From contig JACONQ010000001.1 in the NCBI GenBank assembly GCA_014281115.1, positions 1,178,001 through 1,242,000 on the forward strand: a stretch of DNA of 64,000 nucleotides. Reading direction: 5' to 3'. The translations under genes and the position numbers were made by a program. Positions 30,160 to 42,427 of the stretch are shown here, one piece after another (within the stretch, counting starts at the first letter, position 1; the number at the start of each line of letters is the position of its first letter). Origin of the DNA: Laburnicola sp. R22_1 (lineage: Eukaryota; Ascomycota; Dothideomycetes; Pleosporales; Didymosphaeriaceae). The notes beneath the pieces were generated by a model. It had not been told where the DNA came from. It saw only the letters and a program-made list of their open reading frames with translations, and did no database searches.

Positions 30160-33100
30160 TCATGCCTTTTCTTCGTCCGAGTTGCGCCCCGTGCTCATAT
30201 ATCTCTCAAACGTCCTCTTCTCTAGATCAACGCTACCCTTCCTGCCTCCTCCACCTCGCTTGTGATCGCGCCTCTTGAAAAACATTCTCTTTCCGAACTT
30301 CCAGATCTCAATGCCCAAGAAGAATAGAATGGTAGCAACGAACACGATGCCCCACTCCCAGCTGATACCTTTGTGCTTGAAGACCACAGTGTTGAGACCG
30401 GGGATGTAAAGCACGGGGAAAATGGTGATGAAACCGACCATGATGGACCAGAAGAGGAACTTGTTGCGCCATACATCGATCAACCATTGGGTGAAGTACT
30501 TCTTGGAACCGGGCTGCATCCTGAAGAACGAGCGGCGCATGTCCAACATCTGCCAGGCGAGGAAGAGAGAGAACCAAGTCAGGCACGCGAAGCAGGTAGC
30601 ACGGGCCCGGTAGACGGTGTCGCAGGATTCTCTGTAGCTGTCATTGCAGTTGCTGCCAAGGCGGCCATCGCCGAAACCGCTGAGGACGAGCGTGAACGAG
30701 GCAAGGCAGAGCGACGCAATCCAGACGCCGTAGACGACCATGTCGATCATCACTTCTAGAGTGAAGACACCTCGCTTGAGCTATGGCAAGTTAGTATATA
30801 TCATTATTGAATGGAGGAAGGTAGACGTACGCTCTGAGGAGGGCGCGAGAGAATGTCTGGCGCGGCGACTTCGAAACCGAGACCCATATCAGGAACGGAT
30901 GAAGTGACCATGATAATCCACATGACTTCGACGGGTGACAGAGGGAAGACCGAAACACGAGACTCATCCTTAAATACCAAACCGACAAGCAGGGTGCAAG
31001 CTTGGGCGATGTTTTGCGCGAGCAGATGTAGAATAAACTTCTGAATGTTGTCGAACATGCGGCGGCCCTCTTCGATAGCGTTCATGATAGAGGCGAAGTT
31101 GTCGTCGGTTAGAACGATATCAGAGGCATCCTTGGCTACGTCTGATCCAGTGCCCATACCAATACCCACATCGGCGCGCTTTAAGGACGGGGAGTCGTTC
31201 ACGCCGTCACCAGTCTGCGATTTGTCAGTAGGGAAGGCAAAATCGGACCAAGGAAGGAACTTACCATAGCGGCGAAGCAATTCCTTCTGTGCAAAGCGTC
31301 AATCATGCGGACTTTAGTGTTCGGCGCGCATCGTGCCACAACCAAAGGAAGAAGCGGGAGCGCATCAATTTCGTCATCAGAGAGTTTGTCGAATTGAGTC
31401 GCAGTCATGACCATGGCGTCAGTAACATCCTTGGCAATAGTAGCCATGTTGGACGGAAGAATACCGACTTCCTCGGCAATCGCGCGCGCAGTACCAGGAT
31501 GATCACCAGTGAGCATGTGGACTTGAATGCCGGCCTTCTGGCATTGTCGGACGGAGCCAGCAGTCTCAGGTCTCGGCGGGTCGTAAAGGCCCACGAGACC
31601 TCTGAAGGTGAGTCCCTCCTCGATTTCACTACGGTCGACTTCCTCTCCCTTTGTGATCGTTCCATCCCATGATCTAGATGCTAGTGCTAGCACACGGAGA
31701 CCCAGTGATGCCAAAGATTCCATATTCTTGAGAATTTCATCGCGGACAGTGTCTGTCATTTCGGCTGCGCTGTCATTCTCACCGTCGAAATACGAGGTGC
31801 ACGAGTAGATGACCTATAGGGTTGATGCACGATAAGCTTTTGTCTCTTGTGTTGCTCAATGGGACGACTTACCCTTTCCACAGCGCCCTTCGTGAAGACG
31901 TACTTTTGGTGTGTCTTCGTCTCTTCGAAAATAACGGACATCTTCTTCACATCGGAGTCGAACGGGAACTCAGCTAGCTGCTTCCATGGCGGATTGTCAC
32001 CCGTCGTATAGTCGAGCCTGTTCCACTTGAATCGAGAAGATAAAACCTGTATAGCAATCTCGGTCGGATCACCTCGAGCGTTCCAACCACCTTCTTCCTC
32101 GTTGGGATGAACGTGGGCTAAATTAGCCATTGACGCAACCTTCAAGAATTCTAGCAGATGGGGGTTGTTCTCAAGCAGTTCTTCGTACGAAGTTGGGTCC
32201 ACTTCGGCCTCAAGATCCATTTGGCTGGGCGCCTTTGGGGTGAAGCTGACAGTGCCCACAGTCGGGTCGTGTGGTGAGTCGATCGTTCCAACGGCGTAAG
32301 TTCCCTTGGCGGGGATCCACGCCTTCTTAGCGACCATCTTGCCTTGCGTCAGAGTACCGGTCTTGTCGGAGCAAATATCTACACATATCAGTTGTGCCTT
32401 TGAGGTTTGTAAACTTGTAACGTACCTGTCACTCCACCCAAAGCCTCCAACGATCTCAGGTTGCGCACAATAACATGCCTTTCAACCATTCGCTTCGTTC
32501 CAGCAGCCATAGTGATAGTTAAGACCACAATGAGAGATGCGGGAATCATGCTAAGACCCGTTGCGACAGCGTAAATGACAACGTCTTGTTCCTTGGAGAA
32601 GCCGTTGGCTGCCAGAACGATAATTGCACATACAACAGCGATGCCGAATAGAAGGATTGCAAGGCGCGACAACTTTCGCTGCAGCGGAGTTCCAACGTTG
32701 ACACCTAGGAAGTGACCGACGGCATCACTAGCAGTCAAGCCCCAGGCCTGAACGTGTCGATGAGGTCCAGCAGAACCATCTTCCTTGCGCTTGACTGGCC
32801 GTCGTCGCGATCCCTTATCTCGTAGCGATATGGCAATGCTTCCGATTTCAGTGTACATTCCGGTAGCGAAAACAACGCCTCGTGCGCGTCCCTTGGTGAC
32901 AGTCGAAGAGCTGTACGCAACATTCAGTCGGTCACCAGGGCCAGTATCCTCGGGGAACTCTGAGTCAGCATCCTTGAGAACAGGCAAGCTCTCGCCGGTG
33001 AGGAGTGCTTCATCTGTTTCGAAGTTGACAGCTTCGATGAGTCGTACGTCAGCTGGGACAGTGTCGCCTGTCTTCAGTTCTACCATATCACCGGGGACAA

Positions 33101-33611
33101 CTTCAACAGTAGGTACGGTGATAGTCTTGCCGTCTCGAACAGCCGTAGCTGTGGGCGAACTCAGTGACCGTAAAGAGTCCATGGTCTTTTCAGCCTGGAA
33201 CTCTTGCATGAAGCCAACGACAATGTTCAGTAGGATGATGGCAGTTATTACGCCGCCCTCAATGTAGGATCCGATACCGAAACTGACACCCATAGCCATG
33301 ATTAGGACCTACAGTTGTGTTAGTGGGAGTTGGTAGAGCATTGGCTGAGACAAAGCACATACCAGAGTCATTGCGTTTGCGACCTGGCGCAGCAGGATCT
33401 TGGCTGGCTGCACGCCAGCGTCCTCTCCCAAGTCATTGTTCCCATACTGTTCGTGGCGTTTCGCAGCCTCGGCGGACGAGAGACCATTCTCATCATTGCA
33501 GCCTATCTCTTCAATGACCTTGGTGTGAGGGAGACAATGGGCGGGTTTGGAAAGCGGTTGGTTGGCCTGGCCGGAGACATGGCCTTCGAGGGTCTGAGGC
33601 TTCTTTCCCAT
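30160..33611 (-). CDS. ENA1: ENA-type (P-type IID) Na+/K+ efflux ATPase
   Basis: Six exons: 33363-33611, 32426-33308, 31873-32378, 31265-31813, 30831-31214 and 30160-30780. Introns are 47-59 nt, all GT-AG, and the total is 1063 residues, close to the usual 1050-1100. Visible P-type ATPase landmarks are TGES (187-190, actuator), DICSDKTGTLT with the phosphorylated Asp382, MLTGDHPGTA (nucleotide-binding side) and TGDGVNDSP (730 onward). The membrane motif IPASLIVVLTITMA replaces the PEGLP of calcium pumps, as in the fungal ENA group. These plasma-membrane pumps export Na+ or K+ under salt and alkaline conditions. Because fungal genomes often hold several ENA genes, the symbol denotes the family rather than a one-to-one orthologue. 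Confidence 0.93.
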
Positions 33612-35098
33612 GTTGTGAGCAGGAAAGTTGAAGGACGAGGAAGCTCGAGAGAGACAAGCGATCTAGATGTGGGCGATGTCAGGACATTTAAACACGCGGC
33701 GCACGGCATGCCACAATGACGGCGCCAAGCACATGAAAGTCCCTACCTTGGCACGGTGACGCCCACGCTATCACAGAGCCGGCTAAGCGCAGGCCGACGT
33801 CACAGCCGCTCGGCGGGCCAACGGTCCCATGGCGCCAGTGTGGCTGCACAAAGAGAGGACCTCGGGGAGCCGTTGCAGTAGCACCATTTATTGCAGGGTC
33901 GCCACCCGCAAGCAAGGACTTGGCTTTTAACAGCGTAATACGCCTTCACCTGAGCCAAATCGCCCCGAGCAAAGACGGCTGCGGGCGGCGGGCGGCAGAC
34001 CGATGCTATCTTGGAGTAACTGGATGCAGTGGCGATGCTGGGCTGGGCGTTCCGCTGTGCGCTTCGCGGGCGCTAGCGTCTTCGGTCTTAGCGGCCCCGC
34101 CTACACTACTTAGTGCATCGCGCTGGGCTTTTACCGCCAAGCCCGTTCGCCCCGGAACACGGCACCTCACCTCACCCGCTTTTCCTCGGCATGACAGGCC
34201 GCCTCTCCGCACTCACCGGTGCCAATGTTTGTGGCGCAGTTGCCGAGGAAAGTTGGCAGTTCTTCGTTGAATCTAGCGCCTCCCACCGCTTTCGCTATCG
34301 CGCGGGCTCGTGATCGTTCGAATGGGTCGACTTGGACACGACGGCAGCTCACATCTACACATTTGAGCACGTTCTGATCTCCGCCGTCGGGAGAGGATAC
34401 CGATAGTAATAACAGGCCGAAGATCAGCACCTCCAAACGCAAAGTTAGATATGTCAGAAGATTGACAAGCGACGATCATGCACGTCGGCGGTCGCTAGGA
34501 GGGATCGTACACACGCCAATGTACCTAGGCGATCAAAAGCTTGTGGGCTGTTGGGTGCATATCGCCCGATCGAAAACGTTCAACATGTGTCATCGCAGCC
34601 TGTAAAAGTGACCAGTCGCTGGCATGGATACCTTGCACGCTAGGAAGGCGAGAGAAACACAGAGAGCAACTTGTGAAAGTAGAGAGATAGAACTAACGCG
34701 CCTAGCTTGTTTAAAACTTGTGAAGCTTCCATTCTCCTGCGATTAGCCGCATACGGGAAGTGTATTAGAAGAAGACATTACGTAGCTGGATTTTGTTTTT
34801 TTCGTAATCCTTCCGTTTCCGTATATACATAGGAAGGAAGAAAGAGGAGGGCTCCGCTTTTTCTTTCATATTAATTGGGACCACAGCCTTTGTCGTCCTG
34901 CCACAGCCAGAAGAAAGAACGAATTATAGTTACAAAGGAAGACGACGCTTGGAGTAGTCGTCTAGTGTTACCCCGGAACACACAAGCAATCGGTCATATC
35001 GTGTCCGTGTCTTTTCGTTACGCACTGCAGTAACAAATCGAGGCTTGCCTACGCACATTTAATATACAATCTACATCAAACTCGTGAGTTTTACTCCT
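33612..35098. other. 1.5 kb intergenic region (ENA promoter)
   Basis: Upstream region of the sodium pump and 3' flank of the reductase gene. It contains a pyrimidine/purine-rich stretch near 34800-34870. ORFs on either strand lack domains and most lack an ATG. Length fits a stress-regulated promoter; no specific operator can be asserted by eye. Confidence 0.5.
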
Positions 35099-36334
35099 CT
35101 ACCGATGCTTGTTAGCTGGGATTTCCACCATTCCTTTTGCTTCCATGGTCCGCCACTGTATCGCTTTCGCCATTTGATACAGAATCTCAATCGTCGGCAT
35201 CGAGACGCCAGCCTTCTTTCCTTCCCTTAGCGGCTCGCCCAGAAGATTTTCGTGCTCGATGAAGTTGCCCTGCTCACACGGTCAGACATGCACCCTATTG
35301 ACCTTCTCCGTAAAAAGCTTGAGAATCCTCGGTGCAGTAGAAGAAAGACCTGTATACTCACCTTCTTTAGATCCGCCAGCATACTCGGACTCAAATAGCT
35401 CTCCAATGGGTCCACATCGATCATATGCTGCACAACCTCCTCCCCCAACTCTACGCCATTTGCTCTCGCCGCTCTTACAATCTCTTCCATGGCAGGTCTC
35501 ACAATTCCCTCCACAGTCGCACCCCCAGCCGCCAGTCTCAACCTCCCGGTATCCAGGCCAAGAATAGCGCAAATCGGATTCAGGCATGCATTGTAAACGA
35601 GCTTGCGCCATCTATCGTGCAGAACATTGGCACTTTGCTTACAATCCGTCTTCCCGCCCTTGGCATACATTCCAACAAAGGTGGAGGCAGCGGATGTGGC
35701 GCGAGAGGATTCGATGTTGGGGTTGGGGAAGGCGCCAATGATGAGGCGGTCATTCTCATCTTGAACAATGCGGCCGGGTGCTACTTCTTCGCTGCCGATC
35801 ATGCTGATACCGCTTAGTACGGCGGTTTGAGGATGCGACTCCAAGAAGGGCTTATAAATATGGAGACCATTCTGAAGTAACACCAGGGTTGACTGCGAGT
35901 TGGTCCTGGGTAGTGCGGGTGCGACAAGGGCGACAACTGTAGGTGGGATATCTGGTATATTCTTCGTAGCGACGAGAACGTAGTCATAGGGTTGAAGGCC
36001 CTCCTTTTCAATATCAGGAATGCTATTTCGCACTAAAATCATTGCTCAGCTTTCTGATCAGGAACGTTGTGGAAAGAGATATTTTCAAAAGGACACGATG
36101 TTGAACGTTTGAGTCAGTACGAAAGAAGGACCTACCGAAGCTCGGCTTCCAGCCTTTGATCTTTCCGTGGTCGCATGATTCGATGTCGAACCCGTTATTG
36201 TTCACAGCGTGGTAGTTTGACCGCAGAACCAGAGTGACGGTCGACAGCCCGCCGATTTCCAAATTCAGCGCAGCAATGGCTCCGACCGCGCCGCCGCCAA
36301 TGATTAATACGCTTTTCTTCTGAGGATCAGCCAT
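35099..36334 (-). CDS. ketopantoate reductase family (2-dehydropantoate 2-reductase)
   Basis: Three exons, 36136-36334, 35362-36032 and 35099-35269, with introns of 103 and 92 nt, giving 346 residues. The start ATG (MADPQKK) is followed at once by the dinucleotide-binding Rossmann motif GGGAVG (residues 13-18). Later motifs include LLQNGLH and the C-terminal helical domain with KLVYNACLNPICAI, where the Lys and Asn match the conserved active-site KxxxN pattern. The last exon supplies GNFIEHENLLGEP. The enzyme reduces ketopantoate to pantoate with NADPH in pantothenate/CoA synthesis. Fungi often carry several such paralogues (some act on other 2-oxo acids), so the specific substrate is inferred from the family. 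Confidence 0.9.
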
Positions 36335-36771
36335 TGGGATGGTGTTAAAGAGGTTCAATGGAAATTGTTGGGGCGCCCACCCATCTTAAGCTGTAGTTGA
36401 CTATTGAAGGAAGGTGTTGATCAGCGGAAGGCGCCTTTAGTGGGGCAAGCATGGGCTTCACTGATGACTACTCCGAAGCACCCCACTTCTAATTGCATAC
36501 CACATTGCGAATTGTATACGCGATCTCTGATATATCAAGAAGTACGAGAATCATTAACTGTGTATAATGCGAGTTGGCCTCCAATCGAGCTCCATTTGAT
36601 GCATATTGTAGGTTACAGTCCGTGAATTTCGTGACCGGCATGTTTTCATCCTCAGAACCGCCCTCGCTGCCCCACCATGCTTGTATGTGTCGATTGGGAA
36701 AGCCGTCCCGCCCCTATCCACCTGAGAAGACTACGCCGATGGCCCAGCAAAAGAGAGAACAAGGAACACGC

Positions 36772-37740
36772 TTAGAAGACAAGGGCGGCACCCTTCGTCT
36801 TCTTGTCACCACCCAACTCGAAGTGCTTGCATCGCTTGAGGGCGAGCTGTGCCTTGGTCTGAGGAATGTTAGATGGGGCCCATAGTCGTTGATTATGGAT
36901 CATACCTTGCAGGAAGTGCACTCTAGCCGGAGCACAACCTTTTTGGTGGTTTTTGCCCTCTACCATGCTGTTAATGCAGATCTTCCAAAATGGAAGCCTA
37001 GTTCGTACCTTGTGGAAGACGGGCTTGGTCTGACCACCATAACCACTCTGCTTGCGGTCGTAACGACGCTTTCCCTGGGCGAACAGCGAAGCTTTGCCAG
37101 CCTTGTATTGGGTGACCTTGTGCTGCGTGTCTGCGGAATCTCAGTATATGCCTCCCAGGTTCCGTGCATGGGGGCAACCAACGCTTCTTGCAGTCTTTGC
37201 CCTTGCAGTAGGTTCGTCGGGTCTTCGGTACGTTGACCTAGCAAGCAGGTTAGCTCAAATTGACCTAGGAGATATTTTCAATAACACATAAGAAGTTCCG
37301 AGGGAGTGATATTGGCGACACGAACGAGCGAACATCGAAGCCAGAAGACAGAGGTGCGTTCGGAGGTCGAGGGATCCGTGGCGGATATTGGGCGTGTCGT
37401 GAGGACCTGGTATCCGTTCTCGGCCATAGATGGAAAGGTTTGCTCATCGTTTTTGTGGTGTTGGCTTGCTTCCCCACGCTATGTCTGCTGTGCTTCGAAC
37501 CCTCATCTTGCATCATCCATTTCCCCCGTCCACTTCGCGAGAAACGATTTATGATCCGCCGTATTCGTACAATCAACTTTCCTCTGCCGCATTGCTATCC
37601 CGATAATGTTCTGCATCCCTGTTGTATTTTCGGAGGCGAAGTTCGTAATCGGTCGGCGTTCTAGCATCGCTCATTCGTGTCGCAATATCGCATCCTAGAA
37701 GATATCGGGAAATTGCATGAAAACATTGTTGACTCACCAT
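36772..37740 (-). CDS. RPL44: 60S ribosomal protein eL42 (L44/L36a)
   Basis: Five exons: 37738-37740 (ATG only), 37183-37237, 37009-37130, 36906-36959 and 36772-36858. The 106 residues are the exact family length. The first intron is 500 nt; the others are 52, 49 and 47 nt. The sequence starts [20 protein letters not shown] and ends in [10 protein letters not shown]. It has the four zinc-binding cysteines (two near 12-17 and two in LECTSCK). Residue 56 is Pro in [10 protein letters not shown], the form linked to cycloheximide sensitivity in yeasts. The donor of the second intron is the weak GTTGGT, but the protein sequence demands it. A component of the large subunit near the tRNA exit site. 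Confidence 0.96.
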
Positions 37741-38190
37741 CTTGACTGATTTGCTGTGTCGGCTGGAGAGGGCGACGGGTTGGCGTTGGTGTGGATAGGT
37801 TGAGTGCGTCGACGTCTAATTTTCCCAGTGTGCGGAGACTCGGCTCAGCGTTATGTAAGCGGGAGATCGCTAGCGCAGGCTTGGCACATCAACCAACCAC
37901 ACACAGTCACCCATCACCTGCGTCACGACAAAGTTATGAATGCAGCACGGCTAGAAGCTCCCACAACTGAAACATGAGAAAAACCATTGGATATGATCAC
38001 AGTTCCACACTGGCTTGTAGAGTGATTTTGTTTGATGATCACTATACTACACACGCTATACTATGCGAGCCTCCGTGCCGAAAACCTATGCGCAATGCTC
38101 AACACGTTGTATATCAGCCCTCATTTCGTGGCTCTTGGTCAACAGCCAAGACAAGCGACCCCAGATGATAATATAGTTCAAGACATCTGC

Positions 38191-40192
38191 TTACTGCACG
38201 AACAAGCTGTCATCGTTATCGTATTGCTTGATCAGTTGGGCAAGCTTGTTGGCTTCTTGCGCGTAATTCAGCGGATTCATGTTCGAGACTTGATACCGCG
38301 GCCTAGTTCAACCATTAGCACGGTGTCGAGGATACTTTTGAACAACAACTCACCTGGGCTGGTCCATGTACATCTCCATCTTTGCCCGAATGCGGAAATT
38401 GAACATCTTGCAGGTGGCATCCTGCATTGCGATAAGGAAGTTCTGAGTGCCGTTATCTTCGTCGTCATTCTTGATCTTCATTAGATCATTGGCCGACATC
38501 CCAACAATTTGCTGGCCCGGCTCATCAAAACAGTTCAACCACAATGTGCCGGTGTGATCGGCTACATGGATGTTCAAGACGTAACGCCACAAAGGCTGCG
38601 GCCATTTAGCTTGGCACTTTTCGCACCACCATTCGCCACTGTTCTCTTCAATAACCTTCTTGTTGCAACCTTGTGACGAGCAAGCTGGATATGCGATGGT
38701 GGTCGTATGCTTGATAAAGATGATGGATGCCTTCAGGTTGAAGACCACCCCCACATCCGACATGTAACTCTCCTCCGCGACAATATCGGATATAAGCTTG
38801 AACTCCTGTTTCTGATTGCCACCGGCGGATGCGAGGTTCTGGTGGGTGGAGAAAGTAGCATTCTGGTTGGCATTGAACCAGCCTCGTAGCTTGTGGGCCT
38901 CGTCAATATCAGGATCGATGGTCATGTTGCCGGAACTAAGCAGACTCAGACTTCGGCCGCCAAAGTCACTAACTTTGACGCCCTTGAAGGCAACGATCGA
39001 CTCAAGTGGTGCGTCGAAGGATTGAGCCTGGCTGCCCCAGATGGTAAGTCGGACCGAGGTTTGACTGTCGTCGGCAAGAGTCAAGTCTCGTTTGGTGAAG
39101 TCTTTGTTGGTTTTTGACGAGGTCAAAGTAGTGACCTCGCCGACTTCTTTCAGCACACCGATGGTGTCGATGGTGGTATCCTTTTCTACCGAGTCGAGAT
39201 CACCAATCTTCGTGAAGTTGTACCGAATTTGCGGCTTGTTGTCTTGGTCCTCAGCCTTCTCAACCTCTGTGTCTCTCTCGAAGTGGAGCTCGTAGTCGTT
39301 CGGCAAGTTGGAGAACTGCTTCTTCGCTAAAGTCACGCGGCATGGCGCAGAGATGTAGTACACTGTCCCCTCTTCAAAAATTGGGTACAGTTTTTCACAA
39401 ACATCGTTGAAGCCAGTGCCCCGAATTTCGCCAGTGTCGTCCAACAGGTTTACGGAGAACAGTTTTCCCTCCCCTTTGGCATTGTGCCAGGTCTTCAAGT
39501 CACCCTTATGTGTGCAACGTGCTCGAATGGTCCACTTGTGCGCGTACGGTGATAGTGATTCGATGGGGTACAAGTGCGGATGCGTCGCGGTGCCCGGATT
39601 GCTCTGATGAACGGGGAGCGATCGCTGCTGCTGTTGTTGTTGCGGTTGCTGCTGCTGCTGAGCCGGTCGTGCGCCATAGAAGTCACTGCCTGAAATAGCC
39701 GCAGGCTGTGGGTCCGACTTCACGTTGTTCTCGAGGGGTTCCGGCTGGCCCATCTTCTCATGTTCGCCGAAGTGTTCGAGCACGTCAAGATCCATGATGA
39801 TGAGGATCTTTTTCTCCTTCACCTGCTGAGGGTTGTACTTGAGCAGCCGCACGATAGAGCCCTTTTTGAGCTTTCCCGACAGGACGATGTCATTCGCCGC
39901 TTCGAAAAAGGTCAGCTATGCCAGATCAACCAGATACCGTCGCCTACCTGTCGCGATCATGGTCTGAATGAAATTTTGGATGTCACTCAATACAACACGA
40001 AAGCGCTGGACACCGCCCTCGCCGACTTTGGGCTCCATCGGCTTAATCTGCACACATTGTAGCACTGGCTGTTCTACAAGACAGCCGCTAGGTTCGAAGA
40101 TGGACCTACCGTGGTGTAAGCGTTTTCTCATGGTACATGAATTCGGAGCATACTTACTTGATGGCGCCTTGCGTGATCGCCTGCTCTGCCAT
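38191..40192 (-). CDS. RFA1: replication protein A, large subunit (RPA70)
   Basis: Four exons: 40158-40192, 39948-40105, 38354-39899 and 38191-38302. Introns are 52, 48 and 51 nt, and the total is 616 residues, normal for RPA70. The N-terminal protein-interaction domain (MAEQAITQGAI to about residue 115) is followed by a Gln-rich linker with two runs of five and six Gln. Three DNA-binding OB folds then follow, starting with HKWTIRARCTHKGDLKTW. The C-terminal OB fold carries the zinc ribbon C-x4-C...C-x2-C (CSSQGC and WWCEKC). RPA coats single-stranded DNA in replication, repair and recombination. Intron 2 ends at CGAAG, chosen because it restores MIATAANDIV; its CTGAC branch site is visible. 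Confidence 0.95.
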
Positions 40193-40463
40193 ATCTGCAC
40201 TGGTATGCTATATGTCGGAACAGCAAAGGTGCGGGTGTGGTGGTGTTGAGGCAAAGTGTGCGGGACGGTATCCGTGTTGCCTCCGACGCGTCGACGCGTA
40301 AAGTGCTCACGTGTGGCAAGGGAAGGCGCAGCCCCGCACTAGGCTATACTGAGCTGGTAGTGTGGTGTGTTAGCTCGGGCTACGTAATTGGACCCCGAGG
40401 TCTAGGTCGCTGCAACACCAACCAGGTCTCAGCAAGATACCTCAACCTTCCCAAGAATCAATC
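40193..40463. promoter_or_regulatory. shared divergent promoter, RFA1 and hydrolase
   Basis: Only 271 bases separate the RFA1 start codon (minus) from the hydrolase start codon (plus). The segment contains two overlapping palindromic ACGCGTCGACGCGT-like blocks near 40287-40300, with the ACGCGT core recognised by the MBF/MluI cell-cycle factor in yeasts. That would suit a replication gene, but the link is inference. Confidence 0.5.
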
Positions 40464-41518
40464 ATGGCCGACAACGTGGCCACCAGAGCGCCAGAAAGCG
40501 ATGCGCAGGAGGCGCCCGAAGCCTCCGCTTCCACCGAACAGAGCCAAAGCATTATTCCTGGCGACACCAAAGCTCAGGAAGGCCCGACCATGGGCGTAGG
40601 CTGACCAGTTACTGCCGATACGATTCCTCCGCTGACCCTGGACAGGAACATTGCACAACAGACAGACCCACTCCTGCTGGCGAACAGCCCACCGGGGAAC
40701 TGACAAAACTCGGAGGCATCGACGTATACGTATCGAAACCCTCAGACTACCCGCATTCCCCATCTAAGCTCCTGCTCCTCCTCACAGGCGGTACCGGTGT
40801 CAACTCTACCAACAATCAACTTCAGGCGGACAAATATGCAGCTGAAGGCTTTTTGGTTGTTATGCCGGACCAGTTCGACAACGATCCTGCTCCCAATTCC
40901 GTCGATATGACAGAGCTCGCCCAAGACGCGTCATGGCTAGATTTCATAAAGATGAAGACTGCAGAGGGTGTGAAGTCCTTCATGATCGATTGGTGGCTGG
41001 CAAAACATACGCCCGAGAAGGTGATGCCAATTCTACACAAGGTCATCGAGGGCGCAAAGGAGGAATTCGCAGATGCGGTAGCCAACGGTGGTGGCATCTA
41101 CGGCATAGGATACTGCTTCGGTGCGAAATACATTCTCATACTGGCAGGAGATCACTCCGACACTGCGGTCTGGGGTCAGGAAGGACCTAAAGACGAGGAG
41201 CAAGGAGCGGCGAAGAAAGCGCCCGTCATCAAGGCTGGTGCTATCGCTCATGGCACGATGGTAACGAAGGAGGACTTGGAAGCTGTCAAAGCCCCAATGT
41301 ACATTGCAGCAGTCAAAGATGACCCGTTGTTTCCAGAGGACGAGGTTCTCACCCCCGGACGTCGAACGTTAGAGGAGAACCAGATCGAACACGAGATCCA
41401 AGTCTTCCCGGGAGTTCCTCATGGCTTTGCGGTATATGGAGACTACGACGATTCAAAGATCAAGCAAGCGCAGGTTCAAGCTTTTGGTCAGATGCTTGGT
41501 TGGATCCAGGGACACTAG
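40464..41518 (+). CDS. dienelactone hydrolase family protein
   Basis: Two exons, 40464-40595 and 40646-41518, with a 50-nt intron (GTAGGC...GACAG), giving 334 residues. The first exon encodes a disordered acidic leader; the catalytic domain starts around GEHCTTDRPTPAG. The active-site nucleophile is Cys201 in GYCFGAK, and the His303 of VPHGF and an Asp in VKDDPLFPEDE complete the triad. The alpha/beta hydrolase fold is intact. Bacterial relatives open dienelactones in chlorocatechol breakdown; fungal members such as yeast Aim2 are cytosolic with undefined substrates. The leader of about 44 residues is unusual for this family. It is divergent from RFA1. Confidence 0.9.
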
Positions 41519-42427
41519 AGCGGTACGAGCGGTTCATTTTATTCTGGGACCCAGTTGCGTGGTTCTACGGGGTGCATGCGTCGGCGTTATGGTCTCAACG
41601 GGTTGTCAAACGTCATGTTTTATGGTCTCTCTGCCGTCTTCTATATGAGTTAGTCTTCGATTCGACGAAATTCCTGCCTCGTGGCCTGTGGCCATGACAT
41701 GTGGAAGTCTAAGCTGCACCATCACCTTTCTCATTAGGGCTTGGCCATGAACAACACTCTCATGAAGTAACAACCACAATTGCGTGCCATATTTTTTCCC
41801 AACGTGCAACAGCCACATCATTCCTATGGCTCCGGCAGTGACAGACCCAATTGCACAGATGAATAATAACTTTCTCCTTGCAACCCTCACATCTACTCGA
41901 TAACCATCTCAACTTCGAACGTATTTCGCAAGTTGCAAGATCCTAAGCAAATATCGCCCTATGTCTACGAAAGGTTGAGAAGGCGACCAGCTCATCGCCG
42001 ACTGGTCCTGATACCCTCAAGTCAGAGTGTGCGCGTTCGTTTGTAGCGCAGATAGTAGGAACTAACTCTGGGGTAGTGAAGGTCGTGGGGGAGCATCACT
42101 GAAGTGGAGTTTAGGTGCATAGCAAGCTGATATCCTAGCATACGATGTTGCCAAAGAGCGATCACAGGCCGGGGTCGTGTCGCTCAACGGGAAGAGATTC
42201 TTGGAGACAAATGCAAGTGCGGACTTATCAATAAGTAGTTTAAGATGTAACGAGAGATCAATTGACTATGAAATTATGTGGTATCATGAAGCATGCCGAA
42301 CCATAGTATACAGACCACGAAAGTGTATGTCCGGACGGAATAATGAAATAGCAACCGAGGACACTGACTCTAGGAAAGGCGTACGTTTAGTACTGCGGAT
42401 GCCCCTCGTCCCACCGCTGCACTTCTT
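41519..42427. other. convergent intergenic region
   Basis: 0.9 kb between the convergent hydrolase and Src1/Heh genes; expected 3' UTRs. No gene, RNA or long repeat was recognised. Confidence 0.55.
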
